Origin: Robertmurraya andreesenii
GTDB taxonomy: Bacteria > Bacillota > Bacilli > Bacillales > Cytobacillaceae
Direction of reading: 5' to 3'
Assembly (NCBI RefSeq): GCF_030813005.1
Contig: NZ_JAUSTU010000007.1
Span: 62,001 to 126,000, forward strand
DNA: 64,000 nucleotides
The stretch's first letter is position 1, and each line of letters opens with the position of its first letter. The position numbers were made by a program, and so were the translations under genes. Shown here piece after piece: positions 25,102 to 33,131 of this stretch. The notes under the pieces were generated by a model. The model was given only the letters and a program-made list of their open reading frames with translations. It searched no databases and had not been told where the DNA came from.

Positions 25102-25743
25102 ATGACCAACTTATTCACCCGTATTAAAAATATCGTCGTTGCAGACATCAATGAGGCATTGGATCAAAAGGAGAAAAGAAATCCTATCTCCTTACTAAAT
25201 CAATATCTTCGTCAGTGCGAACAGGAAACAGAGAAGGTGCAGAAATTAATTACACGACAATATCGCTTAAAGGAAGAATTCGCTCGTGAGTATGGGCAAG
25301 CGGCTGAGCTTGTGGATAAACGCAAATATCAAGCGGATGTTGCCGCCAAAGCAGGAGAAAGCGAATTACAGCAATTTGCTATGCAAGAGGCCATCTATTA
25401 TGAAGAGCGTGCAGCTAGACTTAAGCAATCGCTTCATGAAGCGGACAAAGAATTACAGGACCTTGAGAGAAAATATGAAGAAATGAAGCATAGGTTAAAG
25501 GATATGCAAATTCGTCGCATGGAATTAATGGGTCGTGAGAATGTTTCAAGAGCCAATCACCGCATTAACCAGGTCATTGATAACGACCTATATTCAGAGA
25601 AGTCTTACTCTCGTTTTGCGGAGATTGAATCCTACTTGAATCGCCTCGAAAATGAAGTGAATTCTTCCTATCAGCGCAGCACGATTGATGCAAGAATCAC
25701 ACAGCTTGAAAAAGATATGAAAAAAGAAGAAAAACTGGTATAA
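25102..25743 (+). CDS. liaH: PspA/IM30-family envelope stress protein
   Basis: A 213-residue, almost entirely helical, coiled-coil protein of the PspA/Vipp1 family (MTNLFTRIKNIVVADINEALDQ; QYLRQCEQETEKVQKLI). PspA-type proteins polymerise on damaged membrane. Placement in a lia operon makes LiaH the best name. ATG 25102 follows GAGGAGAGG. A stem-loop 14 bases after the stop probably ends most transcripts, giving an abundant liaIH message and a rarer full-length one. Confidence 0.88.
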   Translation: MTNLFTRIKNIVVADINEALDQKEKRNPISLLNQYLRQCEQETEKVQKLITRQYRLKEEFAREYGQAAELVDKRKYQADVAAKAGESELQQFAMQEAIYYEERAARLKQSLHEADKELQDLERKYEEMKHRLKDMQIRRMELMGRENVSRANHRINQVIDNDLYSEKSYSRFAEIESYLNRLENEVNSSYQRSTIDARITQLEKDMKKEEKLV

Positions 25744-25758
25744 ACATGATATTCTAAA

Positions 25759-25786
25759 AAAGGGCGTAGAGTTTCTACGCTCTTTG
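25759..25786 (+). terminator. Intra-operon stem-loop between liaH and liaF
   Basis: GCGTAGA (25764-25770) pairs with TCTACGC (25774-25780), extended outward by A-T and G-T pairs, ending in TCTTT. The short T-tract suggests partial read-through into liaFSR, as with the liaIH/liaGFSR arrangement in B. subtilis. Confidence 0.65.
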
Positions 25787-25827
25787 AAGCTAACAAAGTT
25801 ATTTCTCATAGGAGGGGAGGAGCAAAT

Positions 25828-26565
25828 ATGCAGTTAAAGATAAAAAGCGAATATGTCAGCTGGGCAATTTTACTAGGCCTAGTCGTTTTATTACTAGAGA
25901 TTTCTTTCTTTAATCGCGGCGTCATCTTTTCCCTCCTAGTTGCAATTGGCATGATATACATGGGACGAAAATGGATGCCTAGCTCAACGGGAAAATTATT
26001 TTTCTGGTTTGGAATCATCTTTTTCACACTAAGTATCTTTAATATGATGACATTTAAGTTCCTGCTCTTAGCGATATTAGTTTTTCTCATTATGGAATAT
26101 GCCAAATCGAAAAAGAAGCCCGAAGTCATCCAACCGATTATAAAGACAGAGGATTTAGAGAAAAAACAAGCAGAGGTATTACTCGAAAAAAAGCCAATTT
26201 TTGAAAACACGCTTTTTAAAGATCGGAAGACACCTGAACAGGTCTACGAATGGAATGATATTAATATCCAAACATTGATTGGGGATACAACGGTAGATTT
26301 GAGCTATACGGTTCTTCCAAAAGGGGAAACCGTCATTTTTATCCGTAGCTTTGTCGGCAATCTTCAGGTTCTCGTTCCGTATGATATAGAGGTGAGCATC
26401 AATCATTCCTCTATCGTGGGTACCGCAAACGTCTTTCATTTTGAAGGGGATAAAATGTTTAACCAATCCGTTCAGTATCAAACGGAAGGGTATGAGAAGG
26501 CGGAGCAGAAGGTCAAAATCTTCACCTCGTTCTTTGCTGGCGATTTAGAGGTGAAGCGCTCATGA
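25828..26565 (+). CDS. liaF: LiaF-like inhibitor of the LiaSR system
   Basis: A 245-residue protein with four N-terminal hydrophobic segments (to about residue 90), a Lys/Glu-rich linker and a C-terminal soluble beta-rich domain (IQTLIGDTTVDLSYTVLPKG, RSFVGNLQVLVP). This matches LiaF, the membrane inhibitor that holds the LiaS kinase off in unstressed cells. ATG 25828 follows GGAGGGGAGG. Its end overlaps liaS by four bases. Confidence 0.88.
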   Translation: MQLKIKSEYVSWAILLGLVVLLLEISFFNRGVIFSLLVAIGMIYMGRKWMPSSTGKLFFWFGIIFFTLSIFNMMTFKFLLLAILVFLIMEYAKSKKKPEVIQPIIKTEDLEKKQAEVLLEKKPIFENTLFKDRKTPEQVYEWNDINIQTLIGDTTVDLSYTVLPKGETVIFIRSFVGNLQVLVPYDIEVSINHSSIVGTANVFHFEGDKMFNQSVQYQTEGYEKAEQKVKIFTSFFAGDLEVKRS

Positions 26566-27608
26566 ATATTCTTCAAAGGCAGATTGGCTGGGGGCTACTA
26601 GTAGCCTTTATTGTTTTTGTAATGATCACGATATCGTTTACTCTTTCTTTTCCAATTTCGAGCTTCAGTGAACTTTGGGAACGAGAGCTAATGGATATCC
26701 CCTTTATTCTATTTGTGCCAAGTATTAGCCTTGCCATCGGACTTTTGTTTGGCGTCGTTTCGGGCTTCTATTGGAAAAAACAATTCCAATCCATCAATCA
26801 AATGCTTCACGAAATTGAAGAGGGAAGAACGATTGACGTAAAGGAAGAAGGAATGTTTGACGACATGGAAGAGATTTTTGGACGAGGCAAGAAAATTCAA
26901 AGACAAATTGCTGAGCAGGCAAAGCTGTCACAAAAGCTAGCGAATGAAAAAGCAGAGGATCAGGAAAACCGCATTCAGGAAATTATCTCTCAGGAGCGAA
27001 ATCGCCTTGCTCGAGAGCTTCATGATTCGGTAAGCCAGCAGTTATTTGCGGCATCCATGCTCATGTCTGCCATTAATGAAACGAATCAACCTTCCAACGA
27101 GCGAGAGGCGAAACAGCTGCAAATGGTCGAGGCGATGATTCATCAGTCCCAGCTTGAAATGAGAGCCCTTCTTCTTCATTTGCGTCCTGTTGCATTAAAA
27201 GGAAAGTCGCTTCAGGAAGGAATTGAAGAGCTCTTAATCGAATTATCACAGAAAGTAACGATGAACATCAATTGGAAGGTGGAAGATTTTCCTCTCGATA
27301 AAGGGGTAGAGGACCATCTATTTCGAATTTTGCAAGAGTCCGTCTCGAATACGTTAAGACATTCTAAGGCGAATGAGCTGGAGGTTCTGCTCATACAGAG
27401 AGACGATTTCATTATTTTGCGAGTGGTCGATGATGGGGTCGGCTTTGACCAAGAAGAGTCGAAGGCAGGCTCTTATGGCATGCAGAATATGTACGAACGT
27501 GCAGTGGAAATTGGCGGCACGTTAAAAATCGTTAGCGTCAAAAATAAGGGAACTCGTCTTGAGGTTAAGGTTCCAATTATGGAGAAAAAAGGTGAGGTCA
27601 ATGATTAG
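26562..27608 (+). CDS. liaS: Sensor histidine kinase LiaS
   Basis: A 348-residue kinase: two TM helices with a short extracellular loop (an intramembrane-sensing topology), a coiled linker, a HisKA_3 dimerisation domain with the phospho-acceptor His in RELHDSVSQQLF (near residue 155), and a HATPase domain with DDGVGFD and SYGMQNMYERA. It would respond to lipid II-cycle antibiotics and membrane damage, restrained by LiaF. The start overlaps liaF and its end overlaps liaR by eight bases. Confidence 0.92.
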   Translation: MNILQRQIGWGLLVAFIVFVMITISFTLSFPISSFSELWERELMDIPFILFVPSISLAIGLLFGVVSGFYWKKQFQSINQMLHEIEEGRTIDVKEEGMFDDMEEIFGRGKKIQRQIAEQAKLSQKLANEKAEDQENRIQEIISQERNRLARELHDSVSQQLFAASMLMSAINETNQPSNEREAKQLQMVEAMIHQSQLEMRALLLHLRPVALKGKSLQEGIEELLIELSQKVTMNINWKVEDFPLDKGVEDHLFRILQESVSNTLRHSKANELEVLLIQRDDFIILRVVDDGVGFDQEESKAGSYGMQNMYERAVEIGGTLKIVSVKNKGTRLEVKVPIMEKKGEVND

Positions 27609-28233
27609 AGTATTATTTGTCGATGATCATGAAATGGTGCGTATTGGGGTTTCGTCCTATCTTTCTGCTCAGCCCGATATTGAGGTGGTTGGTGAGGCTG
27701 ATAACGGGAAAACAGCAATTGAGCTTGCTTTAAAGCTCCGTCCTGATATTATCCTAATGGATCTGGTTATGAACGAAATGGATGGAATTGAGGCGACAAG
27801 AAACATCATTGCCGAATGGCCGGAAGCCAAAATTATTATCGTCACAAGCTTTCTCGATGATGAAAAGGTCTATCCTGCTCTAGAGGCAGGAGCGACGAGC
27901 TATATGCTCAAAACCTCGAAGGCGAGTGAAATTGCCGATGCCGTTCGGTCTACATATCAAGGGCAGTCTGTTCTTGAGCCAGAAGTAACGGGGAAAATGA
28001 TGACGAGGATGCGCCAAAGAAACAATGCCCTTCCCCATGAGGAGCTTACTTCCCGCGAGATGGAGATTCTTTTATTAATGGCGGAAGGAAAAAGCAATCA
28101 GGAAATTGCAGATGAACTCTTTATTGCTTTAAAGACGGTAAAAACTCATGTCAGCAATATTCTGAGTAAGCTTCAAGTACAGGACCGAACGCAAGCAGTC
28201 ATCTATGCGTTCAAGCATTCATTGGTAGAATAA
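27601..28233 (+). CDS. liaR: NarL-family response regulator LiaR
   Basis: A 210-residue regulator: receiver domain with VDDHEMVRIG and the phosphorylated Asp in IILMDLVMNEMDG (near residue 54), and a LuxR-type helix-turn-helix (LTSREMEILLLMAEGKSNQE, then KTVKTHVSNIL). I chose ATG 27601, which overlaps the liaS stop; the longer frame from 27559 lies inside liaS and lacks a ribosome-binding site. The predicted target is the boxes at 24575-24617. Confidence 0.93.
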   Translation: MIRVLFVDDHEMVRIGVSSYLSAQPDIEVVGEADNGKTAIELALKLRPDIILMDLVMNEMDGIEATRNIIAEWPEAKIIIVTSFLDDEKVYPALEAGATSYMLKTSKASEIADAVRSTYQGQSVLEPEVTGKMMTRMRQRNNALPHEELTSREMEILLLMAEGKSNQEIADELFIALKTVKTHVSNILSKLQVQDRTQAVIYAFKHSLVE

Positions 28234-28238
28234 AGGAT

Positions 28239-28270
28239 AAGCTTATTGACATCGTCAGTAGGCTTTTTTT
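28239..28270 (+). terminator. Terminator of the lia operon
   Basis: AAGCTTATTGAC pairs with GTCAGTAGGCTT through Watson-Crick and G-T pairs around an ATC loop, followed by T7. Confidence 0.75.
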
Positions 28271-28284
28271 GTTACCTTCTATAC

Positions 28285-28354
28285 CGCCATATACGTGTGT
28301 GTTCACTAAGTTATTCGTACCGAATAAAACCCGTTCACACACACGTATATGGCG
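28285..28354. repeat. Nested inverted repeat (18-bp perfect arms) of unknown function
   Basis: CGCCATATACGTGTGTGT (28285-28302) is the exact reverse complement of the sequence at 28337-28354. Inside the 34-base loop, TTATTCG (28311-28317) and CGAATAA (28321-28327) form a second inverted repeat, and GTTCAC occurs twice as a direct repeat (28301, 28333). No T-run follows, so it is not a standard terminator. It sits between the lia operon and the flippase gene. Confidence 0.8.
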
Positions 28355-28472
28355 AAAATCAGCACGGTGATTGAACAAGCATTTACACGTTTTTGAACAA
28401 AACTTCTTAAATAATCTCCCAACTTGTCTCATATATTTAGAGAGTAGATGTTATGAAGTTAGGAGATGCAGC

Positions 28473-29804
28473 ATGAGTACATTTGTAAGAGGGTCATTGT
28501 TGTTAATTGTTGCTTCCTTTTTGGGAGAATGTGTGGAATTTGTGATGAATATGGTCTTAGCGAAAGAGCTTGGTGAAAGAGGATTAGGTCTATATATGTC
28601 GATTCTGCCGACAGTTTTCCTCATTGTTCTCTTGGCTAGTTTTGAGCTGCCGATCTCAATTTCGAAGTTTATTGCGGAAAAGGATGAGAAATACCATCGC
28701 TATATGCTCAAGTATGCCATCCATATGACAGTGGTCATTACTGCCGTCTTTCTCATTCTATTTATCCTGCTCATGCCGTTCTTAACGATGTTTAAGGAAT
28801 ATCATCCACTTTTTAAATGGCTGATAGTCGTCCTTATTCCGCTTGTTTCCTTTACGTCCATCGCAAGAGGGTTCTTTATGGGAAAGCAGCAGATGGGCAA
28901 GATTGCATTGGCGAATTTCATGCGGAAATTTGTCCAGCTCGGCCTGCTTGTGTTCTTGTTTCAGCTGTTTGAATTTGATATGGAATCGGCTATTTTGATC
29001 GCTTTTTTTACTTTTGTAGGAAGCGAGTTTGTCATTTTCTTATATTTGCTTCATATGTTTTACCTTCAGTATCAACAAATGAGGCCTCGTTCCTCAGAAT
29101 ATATTAGCGGCAAAGCTGTACGGAAGAATTTGATCGCGGTTTCTGTTCCTACAACAAGCATAAGAGTCTTTCATTCGTTAACCCATGCGATCCAGCCCTT
29201 TTTAATTAAAGCGGCCCTTCTACAATCCGGAATGACTGCAAGCCTAGCAACCGAACAATTTGGCCTCATGGCAGGTGTGGCGATGACCATCGGCTTCTTT
29301 CCAGCCTTTATTGCTCATTCCTTATTAATTGTTCTGATTCCAACTGTGTCAAAAGCCTATGCCCAAAGGGATCTGGATAGGCTGCAGCATTTATTAAGAC
29401 AGGTAATTGGAGTTACCTTCTTATACGGTATGCCCGTTGTCCTCGTATTCTATTTTTTTGCCGAGCCATTAACAAATCTGTTTTTAACCTCCGAGACCGC
29501 GGCCCTTTATTTACAAGTATTAATTCCCTACTTCCTTCTCCATTTCTTTGTGATTCCTTTCCAGGCTTATTTAATTGGGCTTGGTCTATTGAAGGATGCC
29601 TTCATTCATAATGTGTGGTCGACAATTGTTTCCTTTGCTCTGATTTATTTTCTTGGCTCGATGCAAAGTTTCGGTATGGATGGAGTGATCATCGGAATGA
29701 ATACAGGTACCGTTCTTCTTACCCTGATGCATTACTTAACCATTTGTAAGAAAATTGGAGTATCCTATTATTCTCTAAAAAGAGTGGCAAACCCATCTAT
29801 GTGA
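28473..29804 (+). CDS. Polysaccharide flippase, MOP/SpoVB family
   Basis: A 443-residue integral membrane protein with 12-14 helices, of the MATE/MOP (SpoVB, YtgP, YkvU) family: an early SLLLIVASFLGECVEFVMN segment, LGERGLGLYM and PLISISKF-like loops, and GVAMTIGFFPAFIAHSLL in the second half. Members move lipid-linked glycan precursors across the membrane; SpoVB and YkvU act during sporulation. At 443 residues it is nearer YkvU than SpoVB (518) or YtgP (544). ATG 28473 follows TAGGAG. It is monocistronic. Confidence 0.82.
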   Translation: MSTFVRGSLLLIVASFLGECVEFVMNMVLAKELGERGLGLYMSILPTVFLIVLLASFELPISISKFIAEKDEKYHRYMLKYAIHMTVVITAVFLILFILLMPFLTMFKEYHPLFKWLIVVLIPLVSFTSIARGFFMGKQQMGKIALANFMRKFVQLGLLVFLFQLFEFDMESAILIAFFTFVGSEFVIFLYLLHMFYLQYQQMRPRSSEYISGKAVRKNLIAVSVPTTSIRVFHSLTHAIQPFLIKAALLQSGMTASLATEQFGLMAGVAMTIGFFPAFIAHSLLIVLIPTVSKAYAQRDLDRLQHLLRQVIGVTFLYGMPVVLVFYFFAEPLTNLFLTSETAALYLQVLIPYFLLHFFVIPFQAYLIGLGLLKDAFIHNVWSTIVSFALIYFLGSMQSFGMDGVIIGMNTGTVLLTLMHYLTICKKIGVSYYSLKRVANPSM

Positions 29805-29911
29805 TTAATTTTTTTGTAAAATAATTTCAAACCTGGAAATAGTTAAAACTACTGAAAAAAGTCACTCCCATTCACAAAACAGTCAAAATTAAAAAAATAG
29901 CCTCTTATTAG

Positions 29912-29937
29912 AAACCCTTCAAAGTAAGGGTTTTTTC
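29912..29937 (+). terminator. Candidate terminator downstream of the flippase gene
   Basis: AACCCTT and AAGGGTT flank a short loop and lead into T6. It lies about 105 bases past the flippase stop and ahead of the DoxX regulatory region. The rest of 29805-30108 holds only the candidate Fnr site. Confidence 0.65.
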
Positions 29938-30009
29938 TGTTCTATAACATGTGAGACCCTTCTAGAAAATAATAGAATTCAAATATTTGTCAAATCATTG
30001 TTTCTAAAA

Positions 30010-30057
30010 TGTGACAAAAGTCACAAAATAATGTTATTGTCAACTGAAAATGATAAT
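30010..30057 (+). promoter_or_regulatory. Fnr/Rex-type operator and promoter of the DoxX gene
   Basis: TGTGA-CAAAAG-TCACA (30010-30025) is a perfect match to the Fnr/Crp palindrome TGTGA-N6-TCACA. A -10-like GATAAT is at 30052-30057, placing the palindrome near -45, close to the usual class II activator position. Rex recognises a similar half-site, so redox control by either protein is possible. Confidence 0.5.
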
Positions 30058-30111
30058 CTTTAATTGTAAGAAGAAATAATATTTCTATTATTAAGAAAAG
30101 GGGAGATTATG

Positions 30112-30627
30112 ATGTTTGGAAAATTATTAAGAGAAAATAATATTGTTGCTGGTATTTTAACCATTGTAAGAATATATTTGGGCTGGGCATGGATGTCAGC
30201 AGGCTGGGGGAAAATTACCGGCGGCTTTGATGCAAGTGGGTTCTTAAAGGGAGCAATTGCAAATCCGGTTATGGGACCTGATGGAAATATGGTCTATAGC
30301 GGTTGGGTCTCCTTCCTTGAAAGCTTTGCGATTCCTAATGCAGGATTATTCAATTTCCTTGTAGCTTGGGGAGAGCTATTAGTCGGTCTTGGTCTTATTC
30401 TTGGATGTTTCACAACAGCAGCTGCATTCTTCGCCTTAGTCATGAACTTTGCATTTATGCTGTCAGGTACAGTATCTCATAACCCAACTGATGTGATTAT
30501 GGGAGTCTTCATTGCGGCAGCAGGTTATAACGCAGGTAAATTTGGTTTAGATCGTTTCGTATTGCCATACCTTCGCAAGCTAGTGAGCAAAGGAAAAAGC
30601 GAAGCAGGCCATTCGATATCCGCATAA
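30112..30627 (+). CDS. DoxX-family membrane protein
   Basis: A 171-residue protein with four hydrophobic segments and DoxX/DoxD marks (ARIYLGWAWMSAGWGKI-like N-terminus, WGELLVGLGLILG). DoxX relatives include the small subunit of thiosulfate:quinone oxidoreductase and Bacillus quinone- and thiol-stress proteins (MhqP, CatD). I prefer the second ATG (30112), because GGGGAG then has normal spacing. The perfect Fnr-type palindrome upstream suggests control by oxygen or redox state. Confidence 0.82.
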   Translation: MFGKLLRENNIVAGILTIVRIYLGWAWMSAGWGKITGGFDASGFLKGAIANPVMGPDGNMVYSGWVSFLESFAIPNAGLFNFLVAWGELLVGLGLILGCFTTAAAFFALVMNFAFMLSGTVSHNPTDVIMGVFIAAAGYNAGKFGLDRFVLPYLRKLVSKGKSEAGHSISA

Positions 30628-30649
30628 ATAATGATTGGTAGAGAGGAAG

Positions 30650-30676
30650 GCAGTGGGTTTAATCCCACTGCTTTTT
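30650..30676 (+). terminator. Terminator after the DoxX gene
   Basis: GCAGTGGG and CCCACTGC form an 8-bp stem with a six-base loop, followed by a T5 run. Confidence 0.85.
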
Positions 30677-30767
30677 CAATTTCTTTAGAGAAAACTGTAG
30701 GGTTATTCCTTCGCATAAGCGTCTATTAGGGTGAAGAGTGTTTTTGTGCTTTGAGGAGGAAAAAACA

Positions 30768-31301
30768 TTGACAAAACAAATCGAAAATCAATTAGAAAAC
30801 ATATTTGAAGAATGGGTACAGGAGAATGGACAATCGCTATTAAACTATATTTATAAACTAGTTCAGCATAAGCAGCTCTCAGAGGATTTATATCAGGAGG
30901 TATTGATTTCTTCCTATCTTGCCTTACCAACCTTTGAAAATCGGTCCAATCTAAAAAGTTGGATTTATAAGATTGCCATCAATAAATGTAAGGATTATTG
31001 GCGAAAACAAAAAACCGTACAGAAATTTTGGGAGGAAAAGGTTTATTTTTACGAGTCAAGTTCGTCAATCCCACTTCCTGAGGAAGCTGTTATTAACAAA
31101 TGTTCTGAGGAGGAAATGATCGAAACGATTAATGAGCTACCAGATATTTATCGAGAGCCATTGCTCCTATTTTATTATAAAGACCAAACATTGGGAGAAA
31201 TTAGTGAGACGAAGAAGATCCCGATTTCGACAGTTAAAACAAGAATGAGAAGGGCTAAAGTTCAGTTAAAGGAGAGAGCTGAAGAGCTTGTCGCACTATA
31301 A
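30768..31301 (+). CDS. ECF-type RNA polymerase sigma factor
   Basis: A 177-residue sigma-70 family protein with region 2 (LSEDLYQEVLISSYLAL, SWIYKIAINKCKDYWRK) and region 4 (ELPDIYREPLLLFYYKDQ, STVKTRMRRAK). I chose the TTG start (30768) because AGGAGG lies about seven bases upstream; the GTG at 30738 would translate through that site. ECF factors usually sit beside a membrane anti-sigma gene, but the next gene is a cytosolic thioesterase, so this one is an orphan here. Its regulon is unknown. Confidence 0.85.
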   Translation: MTKQIENQLENIFEEWVQENGQSLLNYIYKLVQHKQLSEDLYQEVLISSYLALPTFENRSNLKSWIYKIAINKCKDYWRKQKTVQKFWEEKVYFYESSSSIPLPEEAVINKCSEEEMIETINELPDIYREPLLLFYYKDQTLGEISETKKIPISTVKTRMRRAKVQLKERAEELVAL

Positions 31302-31353
31302 TTGGGAAATTTGACATATAATAAGGGAGTGATTGAAGGAAAGGAGTATACAT

Positions 31354-31863
31354 ATGAAGGAAAAATATTGCAAGGATTCATTCGTTGTCAAAACGAGCAT
31401 TGTATTACCGCCGAATACGAATAATTATGGAACTTTATTTGGCGGGAAGTTGATGGAATATATTGATGATGTGGCTGCCATATCTGCCATGAGACATGCT
31501 CGTAAAAATGTCGTAACGGCTTCGACAGATTCGGTTGATTTTCTGCACCCTATTTTTAGTGGTCATTCCGTTTGTTTAGAGTCCTTTGTTACCTATACAG
31601 GAAGAACCTCGATGGAGATATTTGTGCGCGTGATTGCAGAGGATCTTTTAACTGGGGAAAGAAATGTCTGTGCATTATCTTTTTTAACGATGGTGGCCAT
31701 TGATCAGGATGGAAAACCATCTGAAGTGCCAAAGGTGATTCCACAAACAGATGTAGAGAAGGAGTTATATCTCTCCGCAAAGGAACGTGCAGAAAGTAGA
31801 AAGAAGAGAAGAGCCGAAACAGAATCTTTTGCGAAAAAGTTTGGTACTAGTCTACCATGGTAA
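31354..31863 (+). CDS. ykhA: Acyl-CoA thioesterase, YkhA-like hotdog fold
   Basis: A 169-residue hotdog thioesterase: TNNYGTLFGGKLMEYIDDVAAI contains the family Asn and Asp catalytic-region residues, followed by TASTDSVDFLHPI. It hydrolyses acyl-CoAs to free acid and CoA; B. subtilis YkhA is the nearest named relative. ATG 31354 follows AAAGGAG, which excludes the upstream in-frame TTG. The C-terminal 30 residues are highly charged. It lies 52 bases after the sigma-factor gene and may be cotranscribed with it. Confidence 0.85.
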   Translation: MKEKYCKDSFVVKTSIVLPPNTNNYGTLFGGKLMEYIDDVAAISAMRHARKNVVTASTDSVDFLHPIFSGHSVCLESFVTYTGRTSMEIFVRVIAEDLLTGERNVCALSFLTMVAIDQDGKPSEVPKVIPQTDVEKELYLSAKERAESRKKRRAETESFAKKFGTSLPW

Positions 31864-31876
31864 AGATTTTTTTGAC

Positions 31877-31907
31877 ACTGACCTCTCTAATGAGGCAGTT
31901 TTTTTTG
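31877..31907 (+). terminator. Terminator after ykhA
   Basis: ACTGACCTC pairs with GAGGCAGT (one mismatch), followed by T8. Confidence 0.85.
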
Positions 31908-32014
31908 TCTGATTTTAAGAGAAAAGAGGTTATTTCCTCGGAAATGATATGCAATTGGAGAAATGTTGGGTCAAAGAATTTTTGAGAAATTTGTAGTCTG
32001 AAAATTAAATATAT

Positions 32015-32023
32015 TGTTATAAT
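32015..32023 (+). promoter_or_regulatory. Extended -10 promoter for the DMT exporter
   Basis: TGTTATAAT is a perfect extended -10 (TGnTATAAT). No good -35 hexamer lies at the usual distance, which is common for extended -10 promoters. Confidence 0.5.
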
Positions 32024-32107
32024 GATAGTATTGTTTTTGTATTAGGGTGTTTTCGTACGGATGGTGGTTTTTGAATGGCTTTGTATAACATCGAGAGGAG
32101 TGGGGTC

Positions 32108-33094
32108 TTGCGTCCAATCATACTTGGTCTACTTGCAGCGTTATTTTTTGCAACAACCTTTGTTTTAAACAGAGGGATGGAGTTATCAGGCGGCAGCTGG
32201 ATCTGGAGTGCTTCGCTCAGGTTTATTTTTATGGTGCCCTTTTTGTTGGTGATCGTCATCAGGCGAAATAATCTAAAGCCGCTCCTTGAATTGATGAAGG
32301 AGAAGCCTTGGGAATGGGTGTTATGGAGTACAGTTGGATTTGGGCTATTTTATGCACCGCTTTGTTTTGCAACTGTGTTTTCACCAGGCTGGCTTGTGGC
32401 AGGTACATGGCAATTCACAATCATTGCCGGCTCCCTTTTAGCACCACTGTTTTATGAAACGATTCACACAAAAGAAGGCTCAATCAAAATTCGGGGTAAA
32501 ATTCCACTGAAGGGTTTATTGTTTTCGTTGATCATTTTGCTCGGTATTGGATGCATGCAGCTTGAACAGGCGGAAAGCCTAACGACAAGGGATTTTTGGT
32601 TAGGGATCATCCCTGTTGTCATTGCTTCGTTTGCGTATCCTTTAGGTAATCGAAAAATGATGGTGATCGCAAATGGACGGTTAGACGTGTTTCAGCGGGT
32701 ACTCGGTATGACGTTAGCAAGCATGCCGTTATGGCTGGTTTTGTCGGTATACGGGGTGATTGAGGTGGGGATGCCAAGTGCTAGCCAAACATTTCAATCC
32801 CTGATCGTCGCCATTAGTTCGGGAGTGATTGCAACCGCCTTGTTTTTTAAAGCAACCGATATGGTGAAGGACAATATGCAAAGACTAGCTTCCGTTGAAG
32901 CAACACAGTCTATAGAAGTGCTTTTTGCGTTAATGGGAGAAATCATCTTCCTTTCGCTGGCCTTTCCATCTCCACTTTCCTGGCTAGGAATTGTGCTTGT
33001 TATTATTGGGATGATTCTTCATAGCTATCTTTCACATGTGGGGGTAAAGGCAAATTCAAATGTGAATTTACAACCAAAGAAGGCGAGAATATAA
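32108..33094 (+). CDS. DMT-superfamily efflux transporter
   Basis: A 328-residue membrane protein with about ten helices of the multidrug-resistance efflux (EmrE-like DMT) family: ILGLLAALFFATTFVLNRG at the start, SGGSWIWSASLRF, and FKATDMVKDNMQRLASVEA in the second EamA-like repeat. I prefer the TTG start at 32108, which sits seven bases after GAGAGGAG and directly before the first helix; the ATG at 32075 has a poorer site. The substrate is unknown. A symmetric terminator separates it from the convergent yetJ gene. Confidence 0.8.
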   Translation: MRPIILGLLAALFFATTFVLNRGMELSGGSWIWSASLRFIFMVPFLLVIVIRRNNLKPLLELMKEKPWEWVLWSTVGFGLFYAPLCFATVFSPGWLVAGTWQFTIIAGSLLAPLFYETIHTKEGSIKIRGKIPLKGLLFSLIILLGIGCMQLEQAESLTTRDFWLGIIPVVIASFAYPLGNRKMMVIANGRLDVFQRVLGMTLASMPLWLVLSVYGVIEVGMPSASQTFQSLIVAISSGVIATALFFKATDMVKDNMQRLASVEATQSIEVLFALMGEIIFLSLAFPSPLSWLGIVLVIIGMILHSYLSHVGVKANSNVNLQPKKARI

Positions 33095-33095
33095 A

Positions 33096-33120
33096 AAAGA
33101 ACGACCGCGGTCGTTCTTTT
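33096..33120. terminator. Bidirectional terminator between the DMT exporter and yetJ
   Basis: AAAAGAACGACC and GGTCGTTCTTTT surround a CG centre, giving A- and T-runs on both sides for both converging transcripts. Confidence 0.85.
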
Positions 33121-33131
33121 TGCATATGGGC

